Shown here: in pieces, positions 23,212 to 55,947 of the stretch | Layout of the letters: the number at the start of each line of letters is the position of its first letter | Position numbering within the stretch: position 1 is the stretch's first letter | Source of the DNA: Brienomyrus brachyistius | Taxonomy: Eukaryota > Chordata > Actinopteri > Osteoglossiformes > Mormyridae | Length of the DNA: 64,000 nucleotides | NCBI RefSeq assembly: GCF_023856365.1 | Contig: NC_064541.1 | Coordinates: 21,678,214-21,742,213 of the forward strand | Direction: 5' to 3' | Translations under genes and position numbers: made by a program | Notes under the pieces: generated by a model | The model's database searches: none | Told to the model about the DNA's origin: nothing | Seen by the model: the letters and a program-made list of their open reading frames with translations, nothing else

Positions 23212-26200
23212 CCTAAAGTCTACAAGGACACACAAACAGCTTTGGCATGTGTGGGTGATCCATGAGGTGGGGGCGTGTAACACCGATCACCAACACATTT
23301 ATTCACTGCCAAGGTAGAATTCAATACTGTCATGTTTGCCGTTCAGGCAACAAGAGGAGTTACCTGAAATTCACAAAGAATATGAAAAGTAACGAGCTGC
23401 AAAGCCGAAGCACTGACTCAGACCTTCAGTCCAGAAATATTTATGATTATTCTAGGAGGAAACCTTTGAAGAACAGACTTGCTGTATTTCCAATTAAGAC
23501 ACACTGATTCAGCCCAGTGTGGCTTCACTGGTGCACCATGGTGCTATACTTATTGATTTCACTAAGACGATTAGTTTTCTTTGTGGTCGTGCAACACTGT
23601 CATGGGAGACAGCAGAGCTCATCTATGGTTCCTGTAAAAGACTCTTGAGTCTAATGGAATCCAGCAAACTTTACAGAATGGTTACAGAAGCAGTGGACTT
23701 GATGAAGTGGTCTTCACTAATCACCAGGCGATGTTCTTATTAGGTCCTGCTGTTCCTGAGATGATCTGACGGATCTACTGGTGAGAAATGGAGACCAGAT
23801 CTGCTATATGGATAAAATATTTACTAAAATAAAACATCTGAATGACTCATCACCTTGGTGGTGGTGTGACTCTTCAGTGTTTTTTTTTCTTAAAACAATG
23901 GAAAATCATAATCTTACAGATACTGTTCTGGGTTTATTTTTGGTCTCTCAAATGACAACATTAATGTTGCACAACCTGCATACCGTGCTCAAAAATATGT
24001 CTGGACTTTGGTTGGAAAGGTGTAAAAATAAACACAGATACCACCATACAAATTCATGGAGAAAAGGATTATGTACTTACACATGCGCGTAACACGCGTG
24101 TGTAAGTAAACTGGGATGTGGAGATAAATGCATATATTTCAATAGCTACTCCACCTTCAACTAGCGATAACAACAGCTCCTACAATTGAAATCCCAATTA
24201 AGAGACTTGCAGGAGGTGCGTCACCTCACAGCACAGACAAATCTACCAGACCACCAAAGACAATGGGAAAAACAATAAAACGTTATACAGGAACTTCCTC
24301 TCTTTCTTTGTCAAAGCAAAGCTGTTTGACGTCGAAGAATCGAGGCTTAACTCTACAGCCGTCCTACAGTGTTAGTACAAATGCCAGTACACAGAACCTT
24401 ATCACTAGTGAATAAGGACTGAATCACAGTGTCTCACCAAGCAGAGGCTCCTTCAGAGGCTCCTTTCAGAGGAAGAAATGCAATGCAGATCAATCGTTAT
24501 CTAGCTTCCCTCGGACAGACAATCTAACATTGCGCAGAATCCATTCTAATTACCACCTGCATAATGAATAATAGGGGTGCAGAGACTACTGAGTACTGCC
24601 ATACAGCACCCTGTGCTAAGAACCGCTTCAAAAACAGAAAGAAAACGAACAAAGGGGGGGGGCACATTTCTCAGCGGTCTGTAAATGTGTTTTTTAGACC
24701 AGTGTTTCTGAACTGGACCTCCCAGACAATCCATGTTTTTGTTGTACAGGGAGCTGAGAGGGAGCAAAAACATGGACTCTCTGGGGTCCCTGAGGACCTG
24801 GTGGAGAAGCACCAGTCTAAAAGCATACTATGCATTAGGGAAGCTTAGAATTTAGCATATTTCTGCACGTGACAAGTTCCCAAAATGAGAGATCTCATTA
24901 ATATTACTTTGAGGAACTGCAATGGTACTTGTTAGGGACAGATAGAGAGATAGGGAGACGCAAGACACAAAGCACACAGACAGACTACAAAGGCCGCAAA
25001 TTCATCTCAGGTTCTCTTAATGTTTTAGCACTACTTGACAAACTGGTTTATGAGTTAATTGGTGGGCTCATTTTCCAGCCTATGACTTGCCCTCTCATGT
25101 CTGCGTTCAGTCAGGTTGTAATGCACAGGGCCCACCTGGCGGAAGGCCTCGCCCTCCTCCTTGCCGGCGTGCTGGGCGATCTTGGCGATGGCCTTGGCCT
25201 TCTCAGCCCGACGATGCACTTTCAGCATGCAGGAGAATAAGCAAACGCACAGCAGGAAGGCCAGCAAGGAGAGCAGCGAAATGATGGCCACGTAAAGGGT
25301 CGGCAGCTTGTAGGCTGTAGGAGAGTGGGCATGGAGAGTGGGAGGAGGAGTAGGCAGGCCACAGGAAGGGAACCGGCGGAGCAGAGAAGCAGGTGGAACG
25401 AGATACGTAGGTAGGAACCAAGCATGGGTAGGGAGGGAAGAGAATGGAGAGGGAAAAATAAGAGGGAAACAGGGAGATTAGTAGTAGAAACATCCACTTA
25501 GTCAATCAATCTTCAGTCTTGCTTCATTCACTCCTTTGTTGCTTACGGTCGACGGTCAGGTACACGTTGGACACGGGGAAGTCCTCCAGGTCAGTCACTT
25601 GGAAGAGTCCTTTATCTGTGACGCGGACGCGCTCAAGAACGCACAGAGAGCCCTCAACAAAGAAGCGACCATCCAGACTGGGGTCCATGGACGCCACCAG
25701 CTCCCCCTGATCCAGCACAAGTCGCCGCTTGGAGTCAGAGTCCGGAGTGTAGAACACTTTGACTAGGGATCGGTTCAGGTACAGGTGTATCTTCAAGGTC
25801 CCGGCGTACGGCAGGTGAGCAAAGTGCTGGTGCTCTGTGAGGAACGTGGCCAGGAGTTCAAAATGCACACAAAGCAAGTTGGCGCGAGTCAAAGATCGAG
25901 GTCTGTCACCTTGGCCACTTACCTTTCACATTCAAGCACATCTTCTTCTTGACTTTCATCTCAGAATCCAGGATAGTGTAACTTCCCTCGTCTGCCCGGG
26001 TGACCCCATGCAAGCTCACCCTCTGCTCCGACGCCCTAAGACGGGTCTTGTAGTCCTCCGTAGGAGTCAAGGATTGGTTCAATAGCACTGTCACTGGGCC
26101 GACACTATCATTAATCTCATTGGGACTGTGCCTGAACTCCAATATGATTGGTAGAGAGACGTCATGCATGGGGATGTTGTAAATGTCGCCGTATTTAACA

Positions 26201-27589
26201 TTCTGTTCATTGGAACAATCTGCAGTTTGTGAAAGAAAAAAATGAGTTTTCAATTAATTACCCTTACTTAATAAATTACCCGGATCCTCATCCGATTGTT
26301 CTATTTTAATAAATGAACCAAGAGACAGTCAAGTGTGAGGTTCCCGTCGTACCTCAGGAGTGATTCTAATCTATTCATAGCATCAGCTTTAAAATATTAA
26401 ACATGTTAAATGGGCCCTAACAGGTGATAGTTATGAGAATTTGACTAATATCATTACTGCCGAAATACTCATAATTACTCAGAAAGTTTCGATTTTTCAG
26501 GCCGGGGGGGAGGTGTCAGTACCTCTGACAATGAGCTTGATGCGTTTCACAGAATGTGGGTCATCATCGTTCTTGATCACATATTCTCCCTCGTCATCCT
26601 CCCCCACGTTCTCCAGGACGAGGTGGTTCAGGTGGTTCAACGTGACCCTGTTCTCTGTGATGATCCCGTCTTTCATCAGAACCTTTTCAGAACCCCCCAG
26701 GGCCGGAGTGCTGGGCTTAAAGCGGACCTCCGTGCTCTTTGTCACAGAGGTGAGGATCTCGACATCCTCCCCAAAGAAGGCTATCCTGGGTATGTCTTTA
26801 GCTGTCACAGGGAAGCAAGGGCAGGAGCCGAGCAGAAGAGAAAATATGTTAGTCACCGAGTCACCCGATATGGTGTCACTGCTGCAAATCAGAACAGAAA
26901 CATTTAAACAGATACAGACCTTTCAACTTTGAAGAGAAAACTGAAAAAGAAGAATAAAAGTTCTGTAAGTCAAATTTCAATGCGTATTTTCTTAACCTGT
27001 AGCAGCCAACATCCAGTTTTAAATAAAGAAAACAAAATCAACATCCCTACCGAGAGCATTCAACGTCACGATTTTAAACAAGTCAGAACCTCAGATGCCT
27101 AAAGAAAATCTGAACTGTTAAAAAACGGAAAAAAACTGTTGTTTAGCCAGAAGGAAACGTGCATTTATATATACATAAAAAAATTGAATTAGCCGAATTG
27201 TTTTCAGAATGTCCCAAATTCAAGCACTCAAGTTCACTGCCATTTTCAAAAAGTAGCCGACCCAGGCGTTAACTAATGATAATAACCCAGTATGGTACGT
27301 AGCCTTTCCTAACCACGACAACCCTTAAAATAACCTCTCACAGGTAACTACAGAAAACTCTGTTTATCATTTTCTGGTTCTTATTATGGTACCTTCAGTT
27401 TGGTGGGAAAAAAAACATTTTATTGTGCTTATATAACACTAACCAGTAATAAACTTACTCACACACAGCACAGTGCGAAACTATGAAAACGAACACTTAC
27501 ACTGAAGCGTCATTTTTGACAGCTTACCAGCTGGACCTCTTACCTGAACACAACAGAACCGACATTGTAATTGCTCTCAGGATCGTCAT
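21661..27589 (-). CDS. type I membrane protein with three Ig-like domains (unnamed)
   Basis: Seven coding exons, phases consistent: 27589-27544, 26801-26523, 26219-25923, 25834-25547, 25314-25136, 22426-22307 and 22146-21661; 564 residues. Exon 1 is a signal peptide ([16 protein letters not shown]). Exons 2, 3 and 4 (92-98 codons each, phase 1-1) each encode one Ig-like domain, recognised by F-strand remnants DEGEYVI, DEGSYTI and DKGLFQV. The canonical Cys of the DxGxYxC motif is replaced in all three. NQS, NDS and NRS are possible N-glycosylation sites. Exon 5 has a transmembrane helix ([19 protein letters not shown]), then a basic stop-transfer segment. The cytoplasmic tail (exons 6-7) is acidic, then Pro/Thr/Ser-rich, with YAVPDC and YTSQ tyrosines and an LLLDSDLL di-leucine stretch. 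Role likely cell-surface recognition; I do not recognise the family. Confidence 0.82.
23172..23210. repeat. (CA)n microsatellite
   Basis: About 19 CA repeats preceded by a short TA stretch, within the intron. Confidence 0.95.
24694..24822. mobile_element. palindromic MITE
   Basis: The left half (ACCAGTGTTTCTGAACTGGA, then CAATCCATGTTTTTG) and the reverse complement of the right half (ACTGGTGCTTCTCCACCAGG, then GAGTCCATGTTTTTGCTCCC) match imperfectly. This ~125-bp self-complementary form is a common fish MITE. Confidence 0.7.
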
Positions 27590-29830
27590 TTTGGCTTTGT
27601 CTCTGAAATAAAAGTGGAAAAAAATGCAATTTCGTAGAAACGCACATATAAATGAGACCATGGGTGGGTTTCTTAACGCGTTAGTTCTATCTTTCAGCAC
27701 AAGGCTTCCAAGAGGGTCCAGTTGCAGAAGACTGTACAGTGGAGATCCACAAGAAATATGTCAGCTCCACGGGAAACACGTGATCTTTAAGAACGTAAAG
27801 TGGGGCTAATCGTCTGCAGCTGGACCCTTCTCCAAGGCTTGGGGAAACTCACCCCATGTGAGCAAAGGACATCGCTGCAAGGAGGCAGAGCGGAGGGACA
27901 GCTTCTGTGCCATGCGGCTCGGGCTCAGTGTCCCCGCGTAACCCAAACGCGATGCTTCCAGTTACTGACTAATTCCTGCAAGCTTTTGGTTACTGATTGT
28001 TTTACATGCAGCTAAAATTCGTAAGTGAATTCATTTGCGCAGAATGACTGCGTTCACAGGTGTGGTGCTGCAATGGTGCTTTTGTCTTTGAAACACGAGG
28101 GAAAAATCTCTCTTTGTCTTGCAGGTAAACTTGAAAAATTAATGAAAACTAAATCCAAAAGGAAAATTGCACATCAAATACAATCCAAAACATTGCCCCA
28201 AGAGAACACATTGCATTTCAGATTTTAAGAATTATTAAGAAAAGCTAAAGAATTTCTAATGTTTTACAAATTATTTAGATGCGGCTTTTAAAAGATGCAA
28301 TCATAGTAAAATTAATATAGCTTAGTTCTAGCTTGTTTTAAAGACACTATTTATGACGATATATATATATATATAATATATATATATTTTTTTTTATTTT
28401 ATCACAATATGTAGAATAGTATTGAAAACGTTAGGAATTATAGGAATAATCATTTGCAATTATAATTTTGGTTGGTTTTCTTAAAACGCATATCTCGTAG
28501 ACTATTTGGACAATCCATATCTTTGCACCAGTTTCGTGTCTAATGGACGAGGCACGAACATTGCACTACTTTGGACAGTTTGAGGCAGACTGTCAGAAAT
28601 GCACACAGTGCCTAGACAGCTTTGTAATTCCGGACAAACCCATTCCCCTTTAATACTTCACTCGAGAATAATGTGCCAGTTTTTACCTCCTGCGTGTTAA
28701 TCGGGCACCGCTACGCTGACAGAAGGGCCACATTTCTTTTCCGAGCCACATTCCCCATAGTGGCATTAAAAATGAAACAAACTGCAATAAACAGACGGCC
28801 CCGCCCTCTATGTCTAGATGTAGATAAAACCATCTCTATTAGCCAAGCAGTAATTCTCTACATGCACATTAGGGGAAATATCTCTTTTTTGTACCCTTAA
28901 TTTTGAAATAAGATTTTGTCGTTCTTCCCCTTACTGGGCAGATTAATTCAAAATGTCATTTCATGGCTTTCTGACAAAGTGAAAGACTTCAGGAGGTGAA
29001 TGGCCATCTGGTCCGACTCTCACACTGGCATTTAATTTTTCCTGCATATCCGTACTGCATTTTTACGGTGGTGTCACTGAATGTGTCAAATAAAAGACCA
29101 TAATCTAAATTGCACCAAGAGACAAACCCACACCCCCGTACTGCTCGGCTCTTTCACGATAGCCATTAAAAAACCATGAGGCAGGGAAATAAACAACATT
29201 GGACCTAGACAAGTACATTATGTAACAATACAACGTATGGCCGGTTATTTGTCCGCATAATTTATAGATTTCATAGAGTACGACGTGATAATAATATAAA
29301 CACATCAACTGCTTCACATCCCCGGATAGCCCACAGTGTTACTTGCGTGGTGTTACTCGCGGAAACGTGTATCTAATAGTCGGCTAAATATAATCGATAT
29401 CTTTTTAGCAGCATACCGAATAAAAAGCTAATATTTTATAGGCTATCAAAAAAACAACGCACAAAAATTAGCAAAGAACGTTTTTTCATTTTACCAAGGC
29501 GCTGAAAAATCAAACCAAATGCATGTAACCAAGGCTATATATTTTTTTTTCTTGTAATATGTAACTATAATTAATTTTCAAAAGTACGCACTATTGCTGC
29601 AGTATCTAGCGTAACACGTCCCAGTATTCATATTTAAGAACGAGTTACTAAGACGCTAAAACAAAAAAGAAATACAAAAAGCTGCAGAATTTAACCCATC
29701 ATATCCCAGTTCATTATGCTGAGCCGACCCCCTATATATTCTAAATTAACAGCAGATGAAATTACATGAAAGAACAGTGTGGTTACCTTGAGAAGCTTTC
29801 TTCAAAATGTTGGAATAATGCAGTGGGATA
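27590..29830 (-). promoter_or_regulatory. 5' UTR intron, non-coding first exon and upstream region of the Ig-like receptor gene
   Basis: An acceptor (ttttatttcag|AGACAAAGCC) lies just upstream of the start codon, so the 5' UTR is split. A matching donor, CTCAAG|gtaacc, ends at 29787, giving a probable first exon of under 100 bases and a promoter near 29,800-29,900. Inferred from splice motifs only. Confidence 0.45.
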
Positions 29831-30240
29831 GAGAGAGGACGTGTATACCAAGATAAACGCTTCTTCTCCCGGTCTCTCTGTACCTCGCCCCCCTATCCAG
29901 AGCTTAAAGACCGGGGGGTTTAGACGTCGGGAAAATGTGGGAAGATGTTCGGAGATTTTCGGTGCGCCGGACCGATCGGAAATGATCGGCTAATTTCGGT
30001 CGACACCGGATTTGTGGATCGTTTCCTGCATTATCGACACTATATAATTCTTTTTGCGGATCCGTTTTGATAATTTAGTTCGAGTTAAATTAAATAGGTT
30101 GATCGTATACATTGCCATTTTAAGTGTCATCACTGCACGTTTATCAGCTATAATAAATTCTACTTGCCATTTTAAAGTCTCTGCGTGGTTTTCCTGCAGT
30201 ATCACCTATCTACCTCAAATCTACTTTACTAAATATAATA

Positions 30241-31317
30241 CATGGACGAAAGTATTGGGACATCTGATCATTACACCCACAGGTACTTTTATGACATCCC
30301 ATTCTAAATCTATAGGCATTAATTTGGAGTTGGTCCCCCATTTGCAATGACAGCTGCCACTCTTTGGGAAAGGCTTCGGAGTGTGTCTGTGGGAATTCTT
30401 GCCCATTCATCCATACTAGATTTGTGAGGTCAGACAGAGTTGTTCTGTTTCCATTCTAGTTCCTTCCAATTGTGTTTGATGAAGTCAGGCCTCTGTGTGA
30501 GCCTCTCAAGTTCTTCCACACCAAATTCACACAACCATGTCTGTATGGACCTTGCTTTGTGCATTGGGGCACAGTAATGCTGGAATGCAGAAAAGGGTCT
30601 TCCTCACATTGATCCCACAAAGTTAGAAGCATTGAATTGTCCAAAATGTCTTGGTATGCTGAAGCATTAAGAGTTCCCTTCTCCAGAACTAAGGGGCCTA
30701 GCCCAATCCCTGAAAAACAACCCCATACCATTATCCCTCCTCAACTAAACTTTATATTTAGCACAATGCAGTTTGGCAGGTAACGTTCTCCTGGCATCCA
30801 CCAAACCCAAACTCGTCCATCAGACTGAGAGACAGAGAAGCGTGATTCGTCACTTCACGGAACATGTTTCCACTGCTCCAGAGCTCAGTGTCAACGTGCT
30901 TTACACCACTCCATCCAGTGCCTGCCATTGTGCTTGGTGATATGAGGCTTGCATGCAGCTGTTTGGCCATAGAAGCCCATTCCATGAAGCTCCCGGTGCC
31001 CAGTTTTTGTGCTGGAGTTAATGCCAGAGGAAGTTTGGAACTCTGCAGTTACTGAGTCAACAGAGCGTTGGTGACTTTTACACCCTATGCACCTCAGCAC
31101 TCGGAGATCCCGCTCTATTACTTTCTATTACTCTTTACTTAACCAAAACATTACGACATAGGGACAGTTTCTTCCCCACCGCAGCCTGCCTCATCAAAAA
31201 GGCCAGGGACACTCGCTCAAATACTATTTCCCCATCTTAGTATAAGCATGCACTCTCTTAAATATGTATCATATTTCACATTCTCTGACTATTTATATCA
31301 GTACCTGTACATACGCT

Positions 31318-31352
<35 letters not shown>

Positions 31353-31745
31353 TATATAAAACCCCACCTTCTCTCTCGATATCTGGCACCAACCACCAAA
31401 GCAAATTCCTTGTATGTGTGAACTTACTTGGCAATTAACTCTGTTCTGATTATATGGTCTCCCACTTCGTTACTTGTTATACCTAAATGCTTACACTCTG
31501 CAAACGGTACCACTTACAGTTGACTATCAAATATCTGACAGAGAAGTAATTTCACTAAGTCCAAAGGTGGCATCTTATTGCCATGCTTGAATTCACGGAG
31601 CTCTTCAGAAGGACCCCTTTCTTTCACAAATGTTCGTAAACCTGACCTTAATGGCTGGGTGTTTGATTTTATACACCTGTGGCAATGGGTGTGAATGTAA
31701 CAGTTGAATTCAATTAAGAGGTGTATCCCAGTACTTTGGTCCAAT
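30241..31745 (-). mobile_element. Tc1/mariner-like transposon, inactive
   Basis: Ends are inverted repeats: ATGGACGAAAGTATTGGGAC at the left, and at the right ATCCCAGTACTTTGGTCCA, whose complement is the same motif; TA flanks are present. Minus-strand fragments of a Tc1-type transposase remain ([20 protein letters not shown] with [25 protein letters not shown]), but in several frames. A segment of about 31,110-31,505, with a GGGACAGTTTCTTCCCC block like a LINE tail and an (AT)n tract, looks inserted into the element. Confidence 0.8.
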
Positions 31746-31790
31746 TATTGCAAATCACTTATTAGGAATTAAGATCAAAGGGCATACATA

Positions 31791-33325
31791 CAGGTGAAAC
31801 TCGAAAAATTTGAATATTTAAAACTTAATTTCAGCAATTCAACTTAAAAGGTGAAAGTAATTTATATGGACTCATTACATGCAAAGCAAGATATTTCAAG
31901 CCTTTATCTGTCATAATTTTGTTGATTATGGCTTTCAGATTATGAAAACCCCAAACTCATAAGCTCAGAAAATTAGAATATTGTGAAAAGGTTCAATATT
32001 GTAGGTTCAAAGTGTCACACTCCAATCAGCTAATTAATCCAAAACACCTGCAATGGGTTCCTGAGCCTTTAAATGGTCTCAGTCTGGTTCAGTAGAATTC
32101 ACAGTCATGGGGAAGACTGCTGACCTGACAGTTGTGCAGAAAACCATCATTGACACCCTCCACGAGGAGGGAAAGCCTCAGAAGATAATTGCAGAAGAAG
32201 TTGGATGTTCTCACAGTGCTGTATCAAAGCACATTGATAGAAAGTTAAGTGGAAGGGAAAAGTGTGGAGGAAAGAGAGGCAGAAGCAGCTGGGATGAACG
32301 TAGCCTGGAGAGGATTGTCAGGAAAAGGCCATTCAGAAGTGTGGAGGACCTTCACGGGGAGTGGACTGAGGCTGGAGTTAGTGCACCGAGAGCCTCCACA
32401 CACAGACGGATCCCGGAGATGGGCTTCAAATGTCATATTCCTCTTGTCAAGCCGCCCCTGAACAACAAACAACGTCAGAAGTGTCTTACCTGGGCTAAAG
32501 AAAAAAGGAGCTGGTCCAAAGTCCTCCTTTCTGATGAGAGCAAGTTTTGCATCTCGTTTGGAAACCCATGGTCTCAGTCTGGAGGAAGAATGGAGAGACA
32601 CACAATCCAAGATGCTTGAAGTCCAGTGTGAAGTTTCCACAGTCTGTGTTGATTTGGGGAGCCATGTCATCTGCTGGTGTTGGTCCACTGTGCTTTAAGT
32701 CCAAAGCCAAAGCAGCCGTCTACCAGGACATTTTCGAGCACCTCATGCTTCCTTCCGCACACTTGCTCTATGGAGGTGCTGACTTCATTTTTCAGCAAGA
32801 CGTGGCACCTGCCCACACCGCCAAAAGTACCAAACCCTGGTTCAATGACCAGCAAACTCGCCTGACCTGAACCCCATAGAGAATCTATGGGGCATTGCCA
32901 AGAGACAGATGAGTCGTAAGACCAAACAATGCTGAAGGCCACTATTGAAGCATCCCGGTCTTCCATAACACCTCAGCAGTGCCACAGGCTGATAGCATCC
33001 ATGCCACGCCACACTGAGGCAGTAATTCATACAAAAGGAGTCCTAACCAAGTACTGAGTACATTTGCATGATTATACTTTTCAGAGGTCTGACATTTCTC
33101 TCTTTAAAATCCTTTTTTTATTGATTTCATGTGATATTCTAATTTTCTGAGCGTTTGAATTTGGGGTTTTCATAATCTATAAGCTGTAATAATCAATATA
33201 ACAAAGGCTTGAAATATCTCACTTTGCATGTAATGAATCCATATCATATATTTAGTTTCACCTTTTAAGTTGAATTACTGAAATAAATGAACTTTTGCAA
33301 ACTCACAATTTTTCGATTTCACCTG
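31791..33325 (+). mobile_element. Tc1-like transposon with nearly complete transposase
   Basis: Terminal inverted repeats CAGGTGAAACTCGAAAAATT (left) and AATTTTTCGATTTCACCTG (right) are flanked by the TA duplication at 31789-31790 and 33326-33327; length 1535 bp. It starts only 45 bases after the previous Tc1-like element. Moderately degraded and recognisable end to end. Confidence 0.92.
32107..33056 (+). pseudogene. Tc1-like DDE transposase pseudogene
   Basis: The first frame (32107-32619, 170 codons) has the DNA-binding helix-turn-helix region (KIIAEEVGCSHSAVSKHI) and the first catalytic Asp (LLSDESKF). A frameshift near 32,570-32,600 moves the reading to another frame carrying SVLIWGAMSSAGVGPL and the second Asp (IFQQDVAPAHTA). 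It is followed by a stop and another shift before the NPIENLWGI block with the catalytic Glu. At least two frame breaks and later stops mean no active enzyme. Confidence 0.9.
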
Positions 33326-33329
33326 TATA

Positions 33330-34649
33330 TTATTAAAGGCATGTAACAGGTGAAATATTCCTATTGCAAACAGGTGGGTAAGTTTTTCTCGAAAGTTTTC
33401 ATGGACATTTTGCATGGAAATCATCTACCCCACAAGTAGCCAACAGGTAAGCTAAAATAATTTAGGTAGCTGGCCAGTTTGGTAGCAATCTTGCTAGCTA
33501 GCTGATGTTACTGATGAAAAGTTTATTCTGTGCAAACGTATCTGCCTATTCAAGGCACCGCTACTGGTTGCAGCAATAATCTTATGAATCCTCCCGATAT
33601 CAGCTGTGTCTGTGCACCTGATCTGCCTCTGACAACACATACACAGAAGGCTGCAGCACATAGAGATGAGATTGTCTGATAGTATATTTTTGTACAAGGG
33701 TAAAGGTTTAATTCATGCAGGTGACTCAAAACCCAAAAATCTCAAATGTTCACGGGGAAAAAGAGAAATGCATTTCTGCAATAATTTATATAATTAGATT
33801 TGGCAGGAAATGCCTCCTGGGGCAATATGACTGCATATTTGGTTATTAAAAGGAAAATCCGTCCCAGAGGCATAAATCAATATCAGACTGTTTTGGATAT
33901 CTTTACGTAACAGATTTATGACAATGGCCAACACAGCCCCAACAGGAGCGGGCTGTCTAGTTAACTTACGGTGCTGGTAGGGTCAACCTACTTCATAAAA
34001 AATAACATTCACAGATTTTATTTAGATACAGAAACAGCTATTGTAATTAATAGTAAAACATATCATTAAGAGTAGCGGTTCTTAGGCGATACAGGACTGG
34101 TACGGTAATTACATGTGCGAAAACACCCAGAAGCTCCAGTTTTCCTTCCCTGTCCAGTATAAAAAAGGTTCACTGACAGAATAAGAACCTTTCGGAATCA
34201 GACAGTGCGAGCTGGACTGGTTCATAGCAGCTTGGCAGAACCACACCGTTCTGCCTCCAAAAGACACGCTGACCTCGAAGAGGCCAGAGGCAGGTGGGAA
34301 GGAGTGATGTCATACATAATAAAGTGTTTACAATCAGCGGTCATTCATCCTCATAAAATACTAATAATGTGTGTAAAAAGTGTCACTTTAAAATGGCAAA
34401 AAAGTGGGGAAATCACACAGTGAGACTAAGGATTATAAAAAAGGCCCAATACCAGACAAGAAGAAAGATGGTCAACTTTCTAGGCTTGCTAAACATAGCC
34501 ATTGAGTCCTCCTTTCCCCATAACGTCACCGCAGTCCCCAGACTCTTCATCTCCGACTCACTTCTTCCCAAACATCTTCAAAGTCCCCCAGGGGACACTG
34601 CAGCTTGCTACATCCGAAGAAGCCAGCCCCCCCCAGCCCCCCCCCATCC
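33330..34649. other. intergenic / MDC1 3' UTR
   Basis: AATAAA on the minus strand at 34022-34017, about 630 bases past the MDC1 stop, is a reasonable polyadenylation signal. 33,330-34,010 shows no gene. Confidence 0.5.
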
Positions 34650-54347
<19,698 letters not shown>

Positions 54348-55060
54348 AACCTCTGGGAATCGATAACGATACAAGAATTTACTTCGGGATGGGAAATGCA
54401 ACTATCATTAACATGAATCAGCAGGCTATATACACCAAGTTCTCGTAATTTCACGAGAACTAATGCATCATTTATATTCGGAAAACTACCTGGAGATGTC
54501 TGATATTAAGTAGACACATCTCAATCATCTACTGATCGACACTGATGCTACATCAATAAGGCCATCACTCAGGTAAATATAAATATAGATACCCATAAGT
54601 CAACTATACCATGTTATACACATTGAAATCAGCTAATCAGCGACATTATCCTTCAGAGTGTCCATCCGTAACGCCTGCTAAGAAATACACTTAAGATTAT
54701 AAGAACTATAAATCTGCACCTAACTGAGGGGTACGCTAGGGCATAGCCTTGAGCAACGTGCAATGAAAGTATGTGCGCTCGTGTTGTTTTTTTTCATACA
54801 ACACATGCATAGAAGCATATTTTCGAGAAACCACGGCTTGCACTTGCAAATTCCTGTCTACGTCTGCGATCTAGGTCGATATAGCACATGAGCAGCAAAA
54901 TGAAAACTTACCTCATCTATGTTTCCAACTACATATGAAACCGTAACACTCTATTTCCGGGACAAAAGAAAGCGTTTTCATCAAGTCGTCTCTCTATTGG
55001 TTGAACTCAACGTCGCTTATCCAATTTCTACGTCTGATTGAAGAACGTTTATGTCTGTTT
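54348..55060 (-). promoter_or_regulatory. MDC1: MDC1 5' UTR exon and promoter region
   Basis: A donor GATGAG|gtaagt at 54912/54911 marks a probable non-coding first exon. The MDC1 promoter should be at about 54,950-55,060. No TATA box stands out. Confidence 0.45.
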
Positions 55061-55599
55061 AAATTTCGGAGCACCGATAGGCTATTCGGGGTGACGATTG
55101 TTTGAACAGATACATTTCCCGCGCTAAGGGTGACGCTGGAATTTCTTCAGTTTGCATTGTGCCCTTTGTAGTACTTCCAGGTTTGTACATTAATATAAAT
55201 AATGCACACCTTCCCGTTTCCCGACCCTGAAAAGCGGTAGGAGATGGATGGATGGATGGAAGGAATACACGTCTGACTGGAAATATAATTTTGCGTACCA
55301 TAGTAAATATCTCAACAGTACAAGTAAAGGGTCTGCTTGCTCAAATAAAGAACACTAAATACTACTGCATACGTTTAAGTATATTAATCCTAATATATCC
55401 TGTTGTATCTGTACTTTTCACCCAAAATAATGGATAATGTGATTATTTTAGATGAACGATGCCTTGCAACTTTGAGGTGCACCACCATGCCGCCCCCCTT
55501 TCTTTTCCACGAGGCCCAAATTTGATCAAATTTCATCAACTAAGATCCATAGTAGGGGTGTGGTCGATCACAAGTTTGTCATTTGAGTGGCCAGAGATA

Positions 55600-55947
55600 A
55601 CTATGGAGCAGTGGTTAGCACTGTTGCCTCACACCTCTGGCACCCGGGTTCAAGTCTCCGCCTGGGTCACATGTGTGTGGAGTTTGCATGTTCTCCCCAT
55701 GTCGTCGTGGGGTTTCCTCCGGGTTCTCCGGTTTCCCCCCAAAGTCCAAAAAACATGCTGAGGCTAATTGGAGTTACTAAATTGCCCGTAGGAGTGCATG
55801 TGTGAGTGAATGGTGTGTGAATGTGCCCTGCGATGGGCTGGCCCCCCATCCTGAGTTGTTCCCTGCCTCGTGCCCATTGCTTCCGGGATAGGCTCCGGAC
55901 CCCCCGCGACCCAGTAGGATAAGTGTTTTGGAAAATGGTTGGATGGA
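55600..55947 (+). mobile_element. tRNA-derived SINE, nearly full length
   Basis: The head has Pol III promoter boxes: A box around TGGTTAGCACT and B box GGTTCAAGTCT. The body includes GGAGTTTGCATGTTCTCCCC and GGCTAATTGGAGTTACTAAA; the tail ends GGAAAATGGTTGGATGGA. This is the best copy in the window and a useful reference for the truncated ones. Confidence 0.88.

Larger units (their letters stand above)
22501..25135. other. large intron of the Ig-like receptor gene
   Basis: This 2.7-kb interval separates the transmembrane exon from the cytoplasmic exons. It holds a CA microsatellite and one MITE but no exon I can support. Confidence 0.55.

Noticed and set aside
55600..55700. tRNA gene suggested by A and B boxes
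   Set aside because: The cloverleaf does not close and the boxes continue into a SINE body, so it is a SINE head, not a tRNA gene.
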